A DNA stretch of 5,923 nt from Oscillospiraceae bacterium (lineage in GTDB: Bacteria > Bacillota > Clostridia > Oscillospirales > Oscillospiraceae): the NCBI GenBank assembly GCA_028705905.1, contig JAQWCP010000110.1, positions 1-5,923 of the forward strand, given 5' to 3'. Every line of letters begins with the position of its first letter. Position 1 is the first letter of the stretch. The translations under genes and the position numbers were made by a program. The notes below the pieces were generated by a model that was not told the origin of the DNA, did no database searches, and was given only the letters and a program-made list of their open reading frames with translations. Shown piece by piece: positions 1-5,397 of this stretch.

Positions 1-581
1 TGGACGGCATCACAGGAATGGAGGTAGCAAAGGCGCTGCGCCGGCGGTGTACGGCCCCCTGCGAGGTAATCTTCCTCACCTCCGACCCCAATCATGCCCT
101 GGAGGGGTTTTCCGTTCAGGCGGCGGGCTATCTGCTCAAGCCCATCTCTTACACCCAGCTAGAGCAGGTGCTGGACCTTTGCATGGCCCGCTTCTGGGAC
201 TGCACCCAGTATATCGAAGTCACCTGCAACCGGGTCAATGTAAAGCTGCCCATCTTGTCCATCCGGTATGCGGAGGTGCGGAAAAACCTGACCATCATAC
301 ATACAAAAGACCATGCCTACCAGACGTATCTGGCGCTGGAAGATTTAGAGTCGCTGCTGCCGGCAGACGCTTTTTTGCGGTGCCACCGCAGCTATCTGGT
401 GCATCTGTTATATGTGAACCGGGTAGAGGGCAACAATTTTATGTTGCAGGACGGCACGCAAATTCCCATCCGTATCCGGGAAAAAGTCGCCATGCGCCAG
501 GCATATCAAAATTACCTGTTTCGGCAGGAGCAGAAGACCCTCTGGCGGAAAGAGGCGCCAGAGGGCACCCCGGCAGGCTAA
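1..581 (+). CDS. LytTR-family response regulator (5' truncated)
   Basis: A cytoplasmic two-component response regulator of the AgrA/LytR type, which binds DNA through a LytTR domain after phosphorylation by a histidine kinase. The reading frame is open from base 3, so the ATG at 18 is internal. The first visible residues, DGITGMEVAKALRRR, match the receiver segment just after the phospho-acceptor Asp, which therefore lies off the left edge. Counting from the Asp codon at base 3, the receiver end shows the conserved Thr/Ser of LTS (26-27) and the Lys of LLKP (46). A LytTR domain follows at about residues 70-170, with the signature FLRCHRSYLVHLLYVNRV. There are 192 visible residues against a usual length near 240, so about 50 are missing. 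The partner kinase is presumably upstream. The family assignment is firm; the target genes and signal are unknown. Confidence 0.93.
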   Translation, partial: DGITGMEVAKALRRRCTAPCEVIFLTSDPNHALEGFSVQAAGYLLKPISYTQLEQVLDLCMARFWDCTQYIEVTCNRVNVKLPILSIRYAEVRKNLTIIHTKDHAYQTYLALEDLESLLPADAFLRCHRSYLVHLLYVNRVEGNNFMLQDGTQIPIRIREKVAMRQAYQNYLFRQEQKTLWRKEAPEGTPAG

Positions 582-619
582 AAAACAAGTGGGCCGCGAT
601 CTGGCGGCCCACTTGTTTT
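582..619. terminator. Bidirectional rho-independent terminator
   Basis: A perfect 16-bp inverted repeat (arms 582-597 and 604-619, loop GATCTG) has an A-rich start and a T-rich end, so it reads as a terminator on both strands. It lies directly between the TAA of the LytTR gene (579-581) and the TAG of the convergent yeiH-like fragment (620-622). Confidence 0.9.
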
Positions 620-853
620 CTACATCTGCCCCAAGAGCATTTGGGCCAGGAACGAAACGATCACCACAATGGCGGAGACCAAAAATCCATGCACCATGGG
701 CAGAAACCCGCTTTTGGCCACCTGGCGGAAGTCTGTTTGCAGGCCAATGGCTCCCAGTGCCATCACCATGGCAAATTTGCTGACCTGGGAAAAAACGCTT
801 CCCACTTCCGCTGTAATCATGCCGACGCTCCGCAGCGCCAATGACAAAAAACC
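620..853 (-). pseudogene. C-terminal remnant of a YeiH-family (putative sulfate exporter) membrane protein
   Basis: This minus-strand fragment encodes about 75 residues that resemble the end of YeiH/UPF0324 transporters. It contains SKFAMVMALGAIGLQTDF, a typical stretch of the penultimate helix, followed by a Gly-Phe-Leu-Val rich final helix and a TAG at 620-622. Family members are normally about 330-350 residues with ten or so helices, so at least three quarters of the gene is absent. Family-like sequence (GFLSLALRSVGMI) continues upstream to about base 853, then gives way to the GC-rich terminator hairpin of the next gene. The only possible start is a TTG at 847 with no ribosome binding site, so it is unlikely to be made. 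The family call rests on remembered consensus, not a search. A misassembly at the junction is an alternative. Confidence 0.7.
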
Positions 854-888
854 GCCCCGGGCGGCGCGTTGCGCTACCCGGGGCGGTT
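846..888 (-). terminator. Rho-independent terminator of the Met-rich lipoprotein gene
   Basis: The arms AACCGCCCCGGG (850-861) and its exact complement (877-888) form a 12-bp stem. The 15-nt loop can itself fold through GCGC/GCGC (864-867 with 871-874). On the minus strand the stem ends in a run of six T (851-846). It lies 24 nt after the lipoprotein stop codon. Its T tract is shared with the first codons of the yeiH-like remnant. Confidence 0.88.
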
Positions 889-912
889 CGTTGTTCCCGT
901 TGTTCCGGTTGT

Positions 913-1650
913 TTACTGGGCTCCGTAAAGGGCATCTACAAGGGAATCTACTTTTTCATAGTCTGCGGGCAAATCCATAAATCCCGCCGGAATTTCATCG
1001 CTCAGGGTCTTGATGACCATTGTGACGGTAATCCCCATCACGCCCGAGGTGATGGCATACAGGCTGTCGCCTTTCATGTACATCCGAACCGTCACTTCTA
1101 AGTCCATGTCCTCGGTCCCGCCGGAAATGGCATATTCCTCATAGTCGTAAAGCTTGGTATCCACGTCTTCCAGGCCGGGGACAGCCCCGTTGCCCTTGCC
1201 CTTGTACACCATACCGGAATAATCCACGACCCCGCTGCTGGCATTTTCCGGGGACGTGCTTTCCACTTCCTCATACTTTTTGCTCGCGTCGTCAATTTGA
1301 TACTGCTTCCCGTCTTTGGTCAGCGTGCGCATGCTCATCCCCATTACCGTTGTGGTGGCGGCCACATCCCCGTCCTTTGATGCGGAAGCGCCCTCCATCT
1401 CCATGCCCATCACATACGCGCTATACTCCATGTAATAGTCCCCTTGCATCAGCGCGGCAAAGGCGGCGCTTTTTTCACCCAGGGTACCTGTGGCGGGTGC
1501 AGGATCGTCCGACACGGCTGGCGACGCCGTCACCTGGCCAGTGGCCGGCGTGCTGGGGTCGGCGCTTCCCGCCGGCGTTCCGCCGCCGCAGGCGGCACAA
1601 AGGGTCAAGAGCAGTGCAAAAGACAGCGCCAAAGCCAATTTCTGTTTCAT
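913..1650 (-). CDS. Methionine-rich lipoprotein of unknown function
   Basis: A secreted, membrane-anchored protein of 245 residues that I cannot place in a named family. A short positively charged N-terminus (MKQK) and a hydrophobic run lead to the lipobox LCAAC, with Cys21 the likely lipidated residue (Cys18 is possible). A Thr/Pro/Ala/Ser-rich linker covers about residues 22-58, and the remaining ~185 residues form one acidic domain. That domain has alternating hydrophobic strands and clustered Met (MGMEMEG, VMGMSMR, MYMKG, VMGITVTM). The strand-rich pattern recalls LppX/LolA-like half-barrel lipoproteins, but this is only a resemblance. The ATG at 1650 is chosen over the adjacent in-frame GTG at 1653 because it lies 7 nt from the AGGAGG. 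It appears to be monocistronic, with its own terminator at 846-888. The fold could bind a lipid or other hydrophobic ligand, or sense the envelope; this is unproven. Confidence 0.88.
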   Translation of the reverse strand: MKQKLALALSFALLLTLCAACGGGTPAGSADPSTPATGQVTASPAVSDDPAPATGTLGEKSAAFAALMQGDYYMEYSAYVMGMEMEGASASKDGDVAATTTVMGMSMRTLTKDGKQYQIDDASKKYEEVESTSPENASSGVVDYSGMVYKGKGNGAVPGLEDVDTKLYDYEEYAISGGTEDMDLEVTVRMYMKGDSLYAITSGVMGITVTMVIKTLSDEIPAGFMDLPADYEKVDSLVDALYGAQ

Positions 1651-1657
1651 CACAATT

Positions 1658-1664
1658 CCTCCTT
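1658..1664 (-). promoter_or_regulatory. Ribosome binding site of the Met-rich lipoprotein
   Basis: AAGGAGG on the minus strand is 7 nt from the ATG at 1650 and 4 nt from the GTG at 1653, which favours the ATG as start. Confidence 0.85.
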
Positions 1665-1683
1665 CATTTCATTTGATGTATTT

Positions 1684-1692
1684 ATGATACCA
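1684..1692 (-). promoter_or_regulatory. Possible extended -10 promoter of the lipoprotein gene
   Basis: TGGTATCAT on the minus strand fits an extended -10 box (TGn plus TATCAT, five of six to consensus) about 20 nt before the ribosome binding site. No convincing -35 box lies 17-18 nt upstream, so this is a weak call. Confidence 0.35.
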
Positions 1693-2069
1693 GATTGACC
1701 GCTATTCCTATCTTCCCCCAAAGGCCGTGGGTTTCCTTTGCCCGTCAAATTTTAAAAAACACGGCTGTTGCATGGGAAAAGAAGCCACCGTTCCGCTGCG
1801 CGTTCCTTCCCACCGCAAAAGAGCCCCACCGAAAGGGAAAACGTATAAGAAAAGACAGTTTTGCGAAAGCTAAAGAGCAGGCCAAGCCCCTGAAACGCCA
1901 GCCCGCACATCCGGTTCCTCGTCCCGCCGCCCTTTCGCCGCCCCGCGCCAAACGCCCCGGACAGAGCCAAACCATTGGATCGCTTTTTTGGGGATTTCAT
2001 GATTTCAGTATCTCAAAATAAGCCGGCTTTGATCCCCGTCTTTCCCAAAGGCAGAGTCAACTTCTATCC
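1693..2069. other. Non-coding stretch between the lipoprotein and hdeD-like genes
   Basis: Both flanking genes are transcribed away from this stretch. The short open frames in it on both strands lack ribosome binding sites and encode Arg/Pro-rich low-complexity peptides, as expected of shadow frames. A 6-bp inverted repeat CAAAGG/CCTTTG (1719-1724, 1735-1740) is the only small structure noted. I see no RNA gene or mobile element. Confidence 0.6.
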
Positions 2070-2109
2070 TGCCACAACAAACTGAAAAAAATTGTCTGAA
2101 CTTGTGGCA
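2070..2109. repeat. Inverted repeat upstream of the hdeD-like promoter
   Basis: A perfect 8-bp inverted repeat, TGCCACAA (2070-2077) and TTGTGGCA (2102-2109), encloses a 24-nt A/T-rich loop. It ends 18 bp before the -35 box of the hdeD-like gene. It could be a regulator site or a weak hairpin; no function is shown. Confidence 0.4.
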
Positions 2110-2127
2110 ACCCGGTCCCTTAGTCGG

Positions 2128-2156
2128 TTGCAATTTGACCATAAAGCAGGTATACT
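2128..2156 (+). promoter_or_regulatory. Sigma-A type promoter of the hdeD-like gene
   Basis: TTGCAA (2128-2133) and TATACT (2151-2156) are separated by the ideal 17 nt. The predicted start near 2163 gives a short leader of roughly 28 nt before the ATG at 2191. Confidence 0.8.
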
Positions 2157-2177
2157 AAAACCAGAAATTGAGATTGT

Positions 2178-2183
2178 AGGAGG
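2178..2183 (+). promoter_or_regulatory. Ribosome binding site of the hdeD-like gene
   Basis: AGGAGG lies 7 nt before the ATG at 2191. It rules out the longer in-frame TTG start at 2092, which would lie upstream of the promoter. Confidence 0.92.
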
Positions 2184-2190
2184 TCTTTTC

Positions 2191-2748
2191 ATGCGAACAT
2201 TCTGGCGCATACTCTGGCTTTCCTCCGGAATCGCGGAAATTATTTTGGGGCTCTATTGCGTCATCAACCCGGGCATTGCCTTGCTCTCCATTGCATACTG
2301 GCTTGGCATCGCCATCCTGGTACACGGCATTTCCACCATTGCCGATTACAGCTCCGGCATCCACGGGCGGCTGGGCGCCACCTGGTATTTGGTGGACGGT
2401 GTATTAAGCGTCATCCTGGGCATTTTCCTGATGTGTACGGGGGTGTCTTTGGCGCTGGCCGCCGTGCTGCCCACCATCTTTGCCATTTTCCTCATCTGCA
2501 AGGGCCTTTTCGCCGCCATCTCCTCTGTAGAAGTGAAGGACATGAGTGGCAGCCGTTGGGGTCTTGTTCTGATCTTGGGCATTTTGGTGTTTGTTTTGGG
2601 CATTCTGTTCTTTATCAAACCCCTGATGGGCGCCATCGCCCTTGGCCTTCTTTTGGGCCTGTTCCTGATCTTTATGGGCATGCTTACCCTCTGCCAGTGG
2701 TACGTGGCGAGCCGCATCTACCGCTCGTTTGACGAGCTGCACAGATAA
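2191..2748 (+). CDS. HdeD/DUF308-family membrane protein
   Basis: An integral membrane protein of 185 residues, the normal size for the HdeD (DUF308) family. Six hydrophobic helices can be drawn at about 7-26, 29-51, 63-83, 86-111, 122-142 and 145-171. They form three similar hairpins, each beginning with a Gly-rich ILG motif (ILGLYCVINP, ILGIFLMCTG, LGILFFIKP) and ending near a Gly. This threefold pattern is typical of the family. HdeD of E. coli is linked to acid resistance at high cell density, but the molecular activity is unknown, and in Firmicutes the role is untested. The C-terminal tail (ASRIYRSFDELHR) is charged and probably cytoplasmic. The gene has its own promoter and terminator, so it is a single-gene unit convergent with the Crp-like gene. 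The family call is strong and the function open. Confidence 0.9.
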   Translation: MRTFWRILWLSSGIAEIILGLYCVINPGIALLSIAYWLGIAILVHGISTIADYSSGIHGRLGATWYLVDGVLSVILGIFLMCTGVSLALAAVLPTIFAIFLICKGLFAAISSVEVKDMSGSRWGLVLILGILVFVLGILFFIKPLMGAIALGLLLGLFLIFMGMLTLCQWYVASRIYRSFDELHR

Positions 2749-2773
2749 ACCCAAGCAGCCCCGCCCACGGATG

Positions 2774-2810
2774 AAAAAAGGTTCGCCGCAAAAGCGGCGG
2801 GCCTTTCTTT
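2774..2810. terminator. Bidirectional terminator after the hdeD-like gene
   Basis: CGCCGC and GCGGCG (2784-2789, 2794-2799) pair around an AAAA loop. The stem extends through two G-T wobbles and AAAGG/CCTTT to 13 bp, and the plus strand continues TTTCTTT. On the minus strand the hairpin ends in six T, so it can also stop transcripts coming from the Crp-like side. Confidence 0.88.
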
Positions 2811-3035
2811 CATTGGTTGCCTCTCGGGTCAGCTCAGTATACCGCACGCTGTCCCAAGCCTGATCCAGCAATGCTGCTGAACATTTCGCCGGCACATCTG
2901 GTGCCCCTGTCTCTGCTGCCGCCGCACCTCCGCCGCCCCGCGGGGCAATGTCTGCGTCTGCGCGGGGTGTGCCGGACCAAACCACCCATGGAAAACATGT
3001 AAGTAACCCATGGCTCTATTCCATTATCTGGATTT
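2811..3035 (-). ncRNA. Speculative small RNA or long 3' UTR
   Basis: No supported coding frame occurs here. On the minus strand a possible promoter (3036-3064) is followed by a GC-rich stretch with self-complementary parts. These are CCGGCACA and TGTGCCGG (plus-strand positions 2889-2896 and 2968-2975), which close a domain containing the perfect 12-bp palindrome GCCCCGCGGGGC (2935-2946). The strong T6 terminator at 2810-2774 lies downstream. A transcript of about 255 nt is possible. It could equally be the 3' UTR of the Crp-like gene or untranscribed spacer. I do not recognise 6S, SRP, tmRNA or RNase P features. Confidence 0.2.
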
Positions 3036-3064
3036 ATTTTATCATATTTATACATAAAAGTCCA
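3036..3064 (-). promoter_or_regulatory. Possible minus-strand promoter in an AT-rich block
   Basis: TGGACT (3064-3059) and TAAAAT (3041-3036) are 17 nt apart on the minus strand, within a sharply AT-rich block. The -35 match is only four of six, and AT-rich DNA yields such matches by chance. Confidence 0.3.
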
Positions 3065-3135
3065 CTGTTTTGACGAAGTTTATTGATACAATATGCAAAA
3101 ATCCGTCTGTCTTCCGCAAGATGACCCCTTTCTTT

Positions 3136-3171
3136 CCTGCACCGACCCAACCAAGCTGTGGTGCAGGTCGG
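3136..3171 (-). other. Two mutually exclusive hairpins after the Crp-like stop codon
   Basis: CCTGCACC (3136-3143) pairs with GGTGCAGG (3160-3167), while CCGACC (3142-3147) pairs with GGTCGG (3166-3171). The arms overlap, so only one can form. On the minus strand the structure is followed by A/G-rich sequence and not by T, so it is not a normal terminator. It may stabilise the 3' end. Confidence 0.35.
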
Positions 3172-3176
3172 CCCGC

Positions 3177-3854
3177 CTATTCGTCTTCCGGTGGCTTGAG
3201 AAACCGGAAGGTACTGCGGTGGAAATCCAAAACCCCCTCTTGCCGCAGCTTGGAAAGCTCCACCGACATGGCGCTGCGCTCCACGCAGAGGAAATCTGCC
3301 AGGGTCTGCCGGTCAAAGGGAATTTGAAAAACGGGGCTGCCCGCGGCTTTGGCCTGCTCGGACAAATAGGAAAGCAGCTTGCCCCGGGTGCTGCGTTGGG
3401 AGAGATAGCGGATTTTCCGGTTCAGCATCAAATTCTTCCCCGCCAACACCGAAACCATATTGGTCACCAGCCGGCTGTGAAACAAACAGGCATCGGAACA
3501 GGTGTGAATCACCCGCTCATATTCCAAAAATAAAACCTCACTCTTCGCCCGGGACCAGATGCTGAAGGGCAGCCTGGGAATTTCGGCGCAAGCAAATGCC
3601 TCTCCAAACAGCTCTCCCGCCTCCATGACGCCCACAATGCTCCACCGGCCAAATAAGTCCTCGTCCACGACCTGCACCGCACCGGCGAGAACCACGCCAA
3701 TATACCGGACGGTCTCCCCCTCCAGACAGATGGGGCTCCCGTCCACATAGCTGCGCCGCACACCACCCAAGCAGGAAAGGAGCGACATAATCTCTTCCCA
3801 CGTCATGCCATTAAACAAGGCAACGGAAGATAAAACAGACTGAAATTCTTCCAT
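3177..3854 (-). CDS. Crp/Fnr-family transcriptional regulator
   Basis: A cytoplasmic DNA-binding regulator of 225 residues. An N-terminal cyclic-nucleotide-binding-like beta-roll spans about residues 12-115 (LEGETVRYIGVVLAGAVQVV, then the turn GELFGEAFA at 80-88). A long dimerisation helix follows at about 122-150, and a winged helix-turn-helix at about 155-220 with DRQTLADFLCVERSAMSVEL (181-200) as its core. The usual CRP cAMP-binding Arg-Ser pair is not evident and there is no N-terminal Fnr-type Cys cluster, so the effector cannot be guessed. The start at ATG 3854 is set by GGAGGA 6 nt upstream; a longer frame from 3875 would place that site inside the coding region. It is separated from the serpin gene upstream by a terminator and has its own promoter. 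The palindrome over its -10 box suggests autoregulation. No obvious regulated metabolic gene is adjacent. Confidence 0.92.
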   Translation of the reverse strand: MEEFQSVLSSVALFNGMTWEEIMSLLSCLGGVRRSYVDGSPICLEGETVRYIGVVLAGAVQVVDEDLFGRWSIVGVMEAGELFGEAFACAEIPRLPFSIWSRAKSEVLFLEYERVIHTCSDACLFHSRLVTNMVSVLAGKNLMLNRKIRYLSQRSTRGKLLSYLSEQAKAAGSPVFQIPFDRQTLADFLCVERSAMSVELSKLRQEGVLDFHRSTFRFLKPPEDE

Positions 3855-3860
3855 ATCGTT

Positions 3861-3866
3861 TCCTCC
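3861..3866 (-). promoter_or_regulatory. Ribosome binding site of the Crp-like regulator
   Basis: GGAGGA on the minus strand is 6 nt before the ATG at 3854 and decides between it and the in-frame ATG at 3875. Confidence 0.88.
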
Positions 3867-3901
3867 ATTTGTCAAACTGTTGGAAATGCAACTGACACTC
3901 T

Positions 3902-3925
3902 GGTTCTATTGTAGTACAATGAACC
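3902..3925. promoter_or_regulatory. Palindromic operator candidate over the -10 box
   Basis: ATTGTA (3908-3913), a central G, and TACAAT (3915-3920) form a perfect inverted repeat. It is flanked by GGTTC (3902-3906) and GAACC (3921-3925), which are also complementary, with one extra T at 3907. It covers the -10 box of the Crp-like gene, the position of a repressor or autoregulatory site. The one-base centre differs from the usual N4-N6 spacing of Crp/Fnr sites, so the binder is uncertain. Confidence 0.5.
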
Positions 3926-3936
3926 ATTAAATACAA
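3908..3936 (-). promoter_or_regulatory. Promoter of the Crp-like regulator gene
   Basis: TTGTAT (3936-3931) and TACAAT (3913-3908) on the minus strand have a 17-nt spacer. The -10 box is five of six to consensus and the -35 only three of six. The weak -35 would suit a gene needing an activator, or one that is regulated. The start would fall near 3901, leaving a leader of about 47 nt. Confidence 0.55.
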
Positions 3937-3995
3937 GAAATACCAAAAATACCAGAAAACAGCCTTGTTCTGACCCTGGCCTGTTTGAAATGCCG

Positions 3996-4017
3996 GTTCA
4001 CTTCTCTGGAAGTGGGC
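3996..4017. other. Short hairpin beyond the serpin terminator
   Basis: CACTTC (3999-4004) and GAAGTG (4009-4014) pair around TCTG, extended by two G-T wobbles and one G-C pair. It lies 3 nt from the serpin terminator hairpin and has no T tract. It may act as a back-up structure or be incidental. Confidence 0.3.
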
Positions 4018-4020
4018 AAC

Positions 4021-4052
4021 AAAAAACAGCGCAGATTCCCGCGCTGTTTTTT
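4021..4052 (-). terminator. Rho-independent terminator of the serpin operon
   Basis: AAAAAACAGCGC (4021-4032) and its exact complement (4041-4052) give a 12-bp stem with an 8-nt loop. Six T follow the GC part on the minus strand. It lies 9 nt after the serpin stop codon. By symmetry it could also work on the plus strand. Confidence 0.9.
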
Positions 4053-4061
4053 GATGTTTCG

Positions 4062-5378
4062 CTATGCCGTTTCGCCCTGATACACCCCCACGAACAGCAG
4101 AACGCCGTCCTGCAGGATGCCATATAAGAACGGGCGGTTTAAAATCATCTCCGCCTCGTCCATGGGCATGGCAGACTTGGCAAAGGCAATGTCGGTAAAC
4201 GCCGACGCTTCTACGCCCTTTTCGTTGACGCCAATATGGGTCTCCTGCACCACACTGTCCACATATGCCATGCTGTCTGTCAGGCCGGAAAAATCCGCCG
4301 TGGGCGAAAAGGCCAACTGCATCCCCAGCTTCTGGAGCATCTCCTTGCAGTCGTACTTGGCATCAAAGGAGAATTTTGGCATGCTCCATGTGACCTTCCC
4401 AGAGGTTCCCTGGCCGCCTTCCAACACGGTCTGCATCCGCTCCGGCGACTGGAGCAGGGTTTTCACATCCACCCCTTCATCCGGCAGGACAAAAACCATC
4501 TCCCCGCCGCCTTTCAGACCCAGAGAGGCGCGTAAAAACCCATCCCCTTTGAAAAAGGCTTGGGAGCTGAAGGTCTGGTTCAAAAATTCCATGGTTTCAT
4601 CGCCCTTCGCCCCATGGAATACATCCTCCTTCGTCTGCCCCTCGTCAAACCCGTCCACCCACTGGTCGTAAAAATACACGGTGTTGATCATATGCAAAAT
4701 GTCCTGTGGGGCTATGGTAATATCCGGCGCCAGGGTGCCGTTGGTGTGGTCGGCAATCCATTGCCCAATCACCTTTCCCGTATCGGGATCGGAAAAATCC
4801 ATCTGATACGACTCGGCGTAAAACTGCTCCGCCGCCGGATAATAGAAGTCGTTTTTCAGCTTGGTATGCTGATCCATCCAAACCGAATTGGCCAGCTTCC
4901 GCTTTGTCACCTGGTTGTCCATATAAAACTGGCGGTAAAAATTGCCGCACTGTTCCGTCAGTGTCTCTACATCCTCTGCGCCCAGCAGGGACAAAATCTC
5001 CGCCTGGGTATCCCCCTTTGCGCCTTTGCTGCACAGCGCCAACGCCAGATAGAGAGACAGCGGCGAATAGTTTTCATTTTTCCCCCCTGAGAGCAGCGCC
5101 GCCCCCGTCTGATAAGAAAATCGCTTCATGACATCCAGCGTCTGGTCCGATACCGGGTTGTCCTCCCGCACCTGCTGTTTTGTCTCATAGTCGTCAAACG
5201 CAATGGCCCCGGGGTATGTCACCTCTTTCAGCGGCGTGGCTTCCCCGCCGCCTGGCGCCACAGACTGGGTGGGTAAATCGCTGGGGCTTGGGCTCTCCTC
5301 CGGCGTATTGGCCGGGGCGCAGGCGCAGAGCGACAAGATCATCGCGGCGCCCAAGAAAATGGCTCCGATTCGTTTCAC
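4062..5378 (-). CDS. Serpin-family protease inhibitor, lipoprotein form
   Basis: A predicted surface-anchored serpin of 438 residues; serpins trap serine or cysteine proteases by inserting a cleaved reactive loop. The signal peptide MKRIGAIFLGAAMILSLCAC gives a lipobox with Cys20, followed by a Pro/Ser/Glu-rich tether to about residue 50 and the serpin fold at about 80-438. Family motifs include NYSPLSLYLALAL (from 103), NSVWMD, TNGTLAP, INTVYFYDQW, PKFSFDAKYD and the C-terminal LNRPFLYGI (412-420). The loop hinge EKGVEASAFT (386-395) matches the EKGTEAAAAT-type hinge of inhibitory serpins except Val at P14 and bulky Phe at P9. By fixed spacing from Glu386 as P17, P1 would be Ser402, with Lys401 as P2. 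The GTG start at 5378 is set by GGAGG 6 nt upstream; a longer frame to 5426 overlaps the preceding gene. It is the second gene of an operon, 19 nt after the upstream stop. The family call is firm; inhibitory activity and target are inferred. Confidence 0.95.
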   Translation of the reverse strand: MKRIGAIFLGAAMILSLCACAPANTPEESPSPSDLPTQSVAPGGGEATPLKEVTYPGAIAFDDYETKQQVREDNPVSDQTLDVMKRFSYQTGAALLSGGKNENYSPLSLYLALALCSKGAKGDTQAEILSLLGAEDVETLTEQCGNFYRQFYMDNQVTKRKLANSVWMDQHTKLKNDFYYPAAEQFYAESYQMDFSDPDTGKVIGQWIADHTNGTLAPDITIAPQDILHMINTVYFYDQWVDGFDEGQTKEDVFHGAKGDETMEFLNQTFSSQAFFKGDGFLRASLGLKGGGEMVFVLPDEGVDVKTLLQSPERMQTVLEGGQGTSGKVTWSMPKFSFDAKYDCKEMLQKLGMQLAFSPTADFSGLTDSMAYVDSVVQETHIGVNEKGVEASAFTDIAFAKSAMPMDEAEMILNRPFLYGILQDGVLLFVGVYQGETA

Positions 5379-5384
5379 ATTCTT

Positions 5385-5389
5385 CCTCC
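5385..5389 (-). promoter_or_regulatory. Ribosome binding site fixing the GTG start of the serpin
   Basis: GGAGG on the minus strand is 6 nt before GTG 5378. An ATG overlaps it by one frame (5380-5378) but runs directly into TGA, so only the GTG opens the serpin frame. Confidence 0.88.
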
Positions 5390-5397
5390 CTTTCCCA

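Noticed and set aside
408..935. A 175-codon minus-strand open frame
   Set aside because: It crosses two terminators and three other features in the wrong frame, and its composition is Arg/Pro/Gly-rich with no family resemblance.
1695..2021. A 108-codon plus-strand open frame in the gap before hdeD
   Set aside because: It has a TTG start with no ribosome binding site, Pro/Arg/Lys-rich composition and no recognisable motif.
2092..2190. N-terminal extension of the hdeD-like protein from TTG 2092
   Set aside because: It would begin upstream of the promoter at 2128-2156, while a proper AGGAGG precedes the ATG at 2191.
2404..2985. A 193-codon minus-strand open frame antisense to the hdeD-like gene
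   Set aside because: It starts without a ribosome binding site, runs through the terminator hairpin at 2774-2810, and has Gln/Lys/His-rich low-complexity content typical of a shadow frame.
2984..3013. Direct repeat ACCCATGG with 22-nt period
   Set aside because: There are only two 8-bp copies containing the palindromic CCATGG, too little for a repeat array or attachment site.
4560..5090. A 176-codon plus-strand open frame inside the serpin
   Set aside because: It is fully antisense to a clearly recognised serpin, with no ribosome binding site and no recognisable domain.
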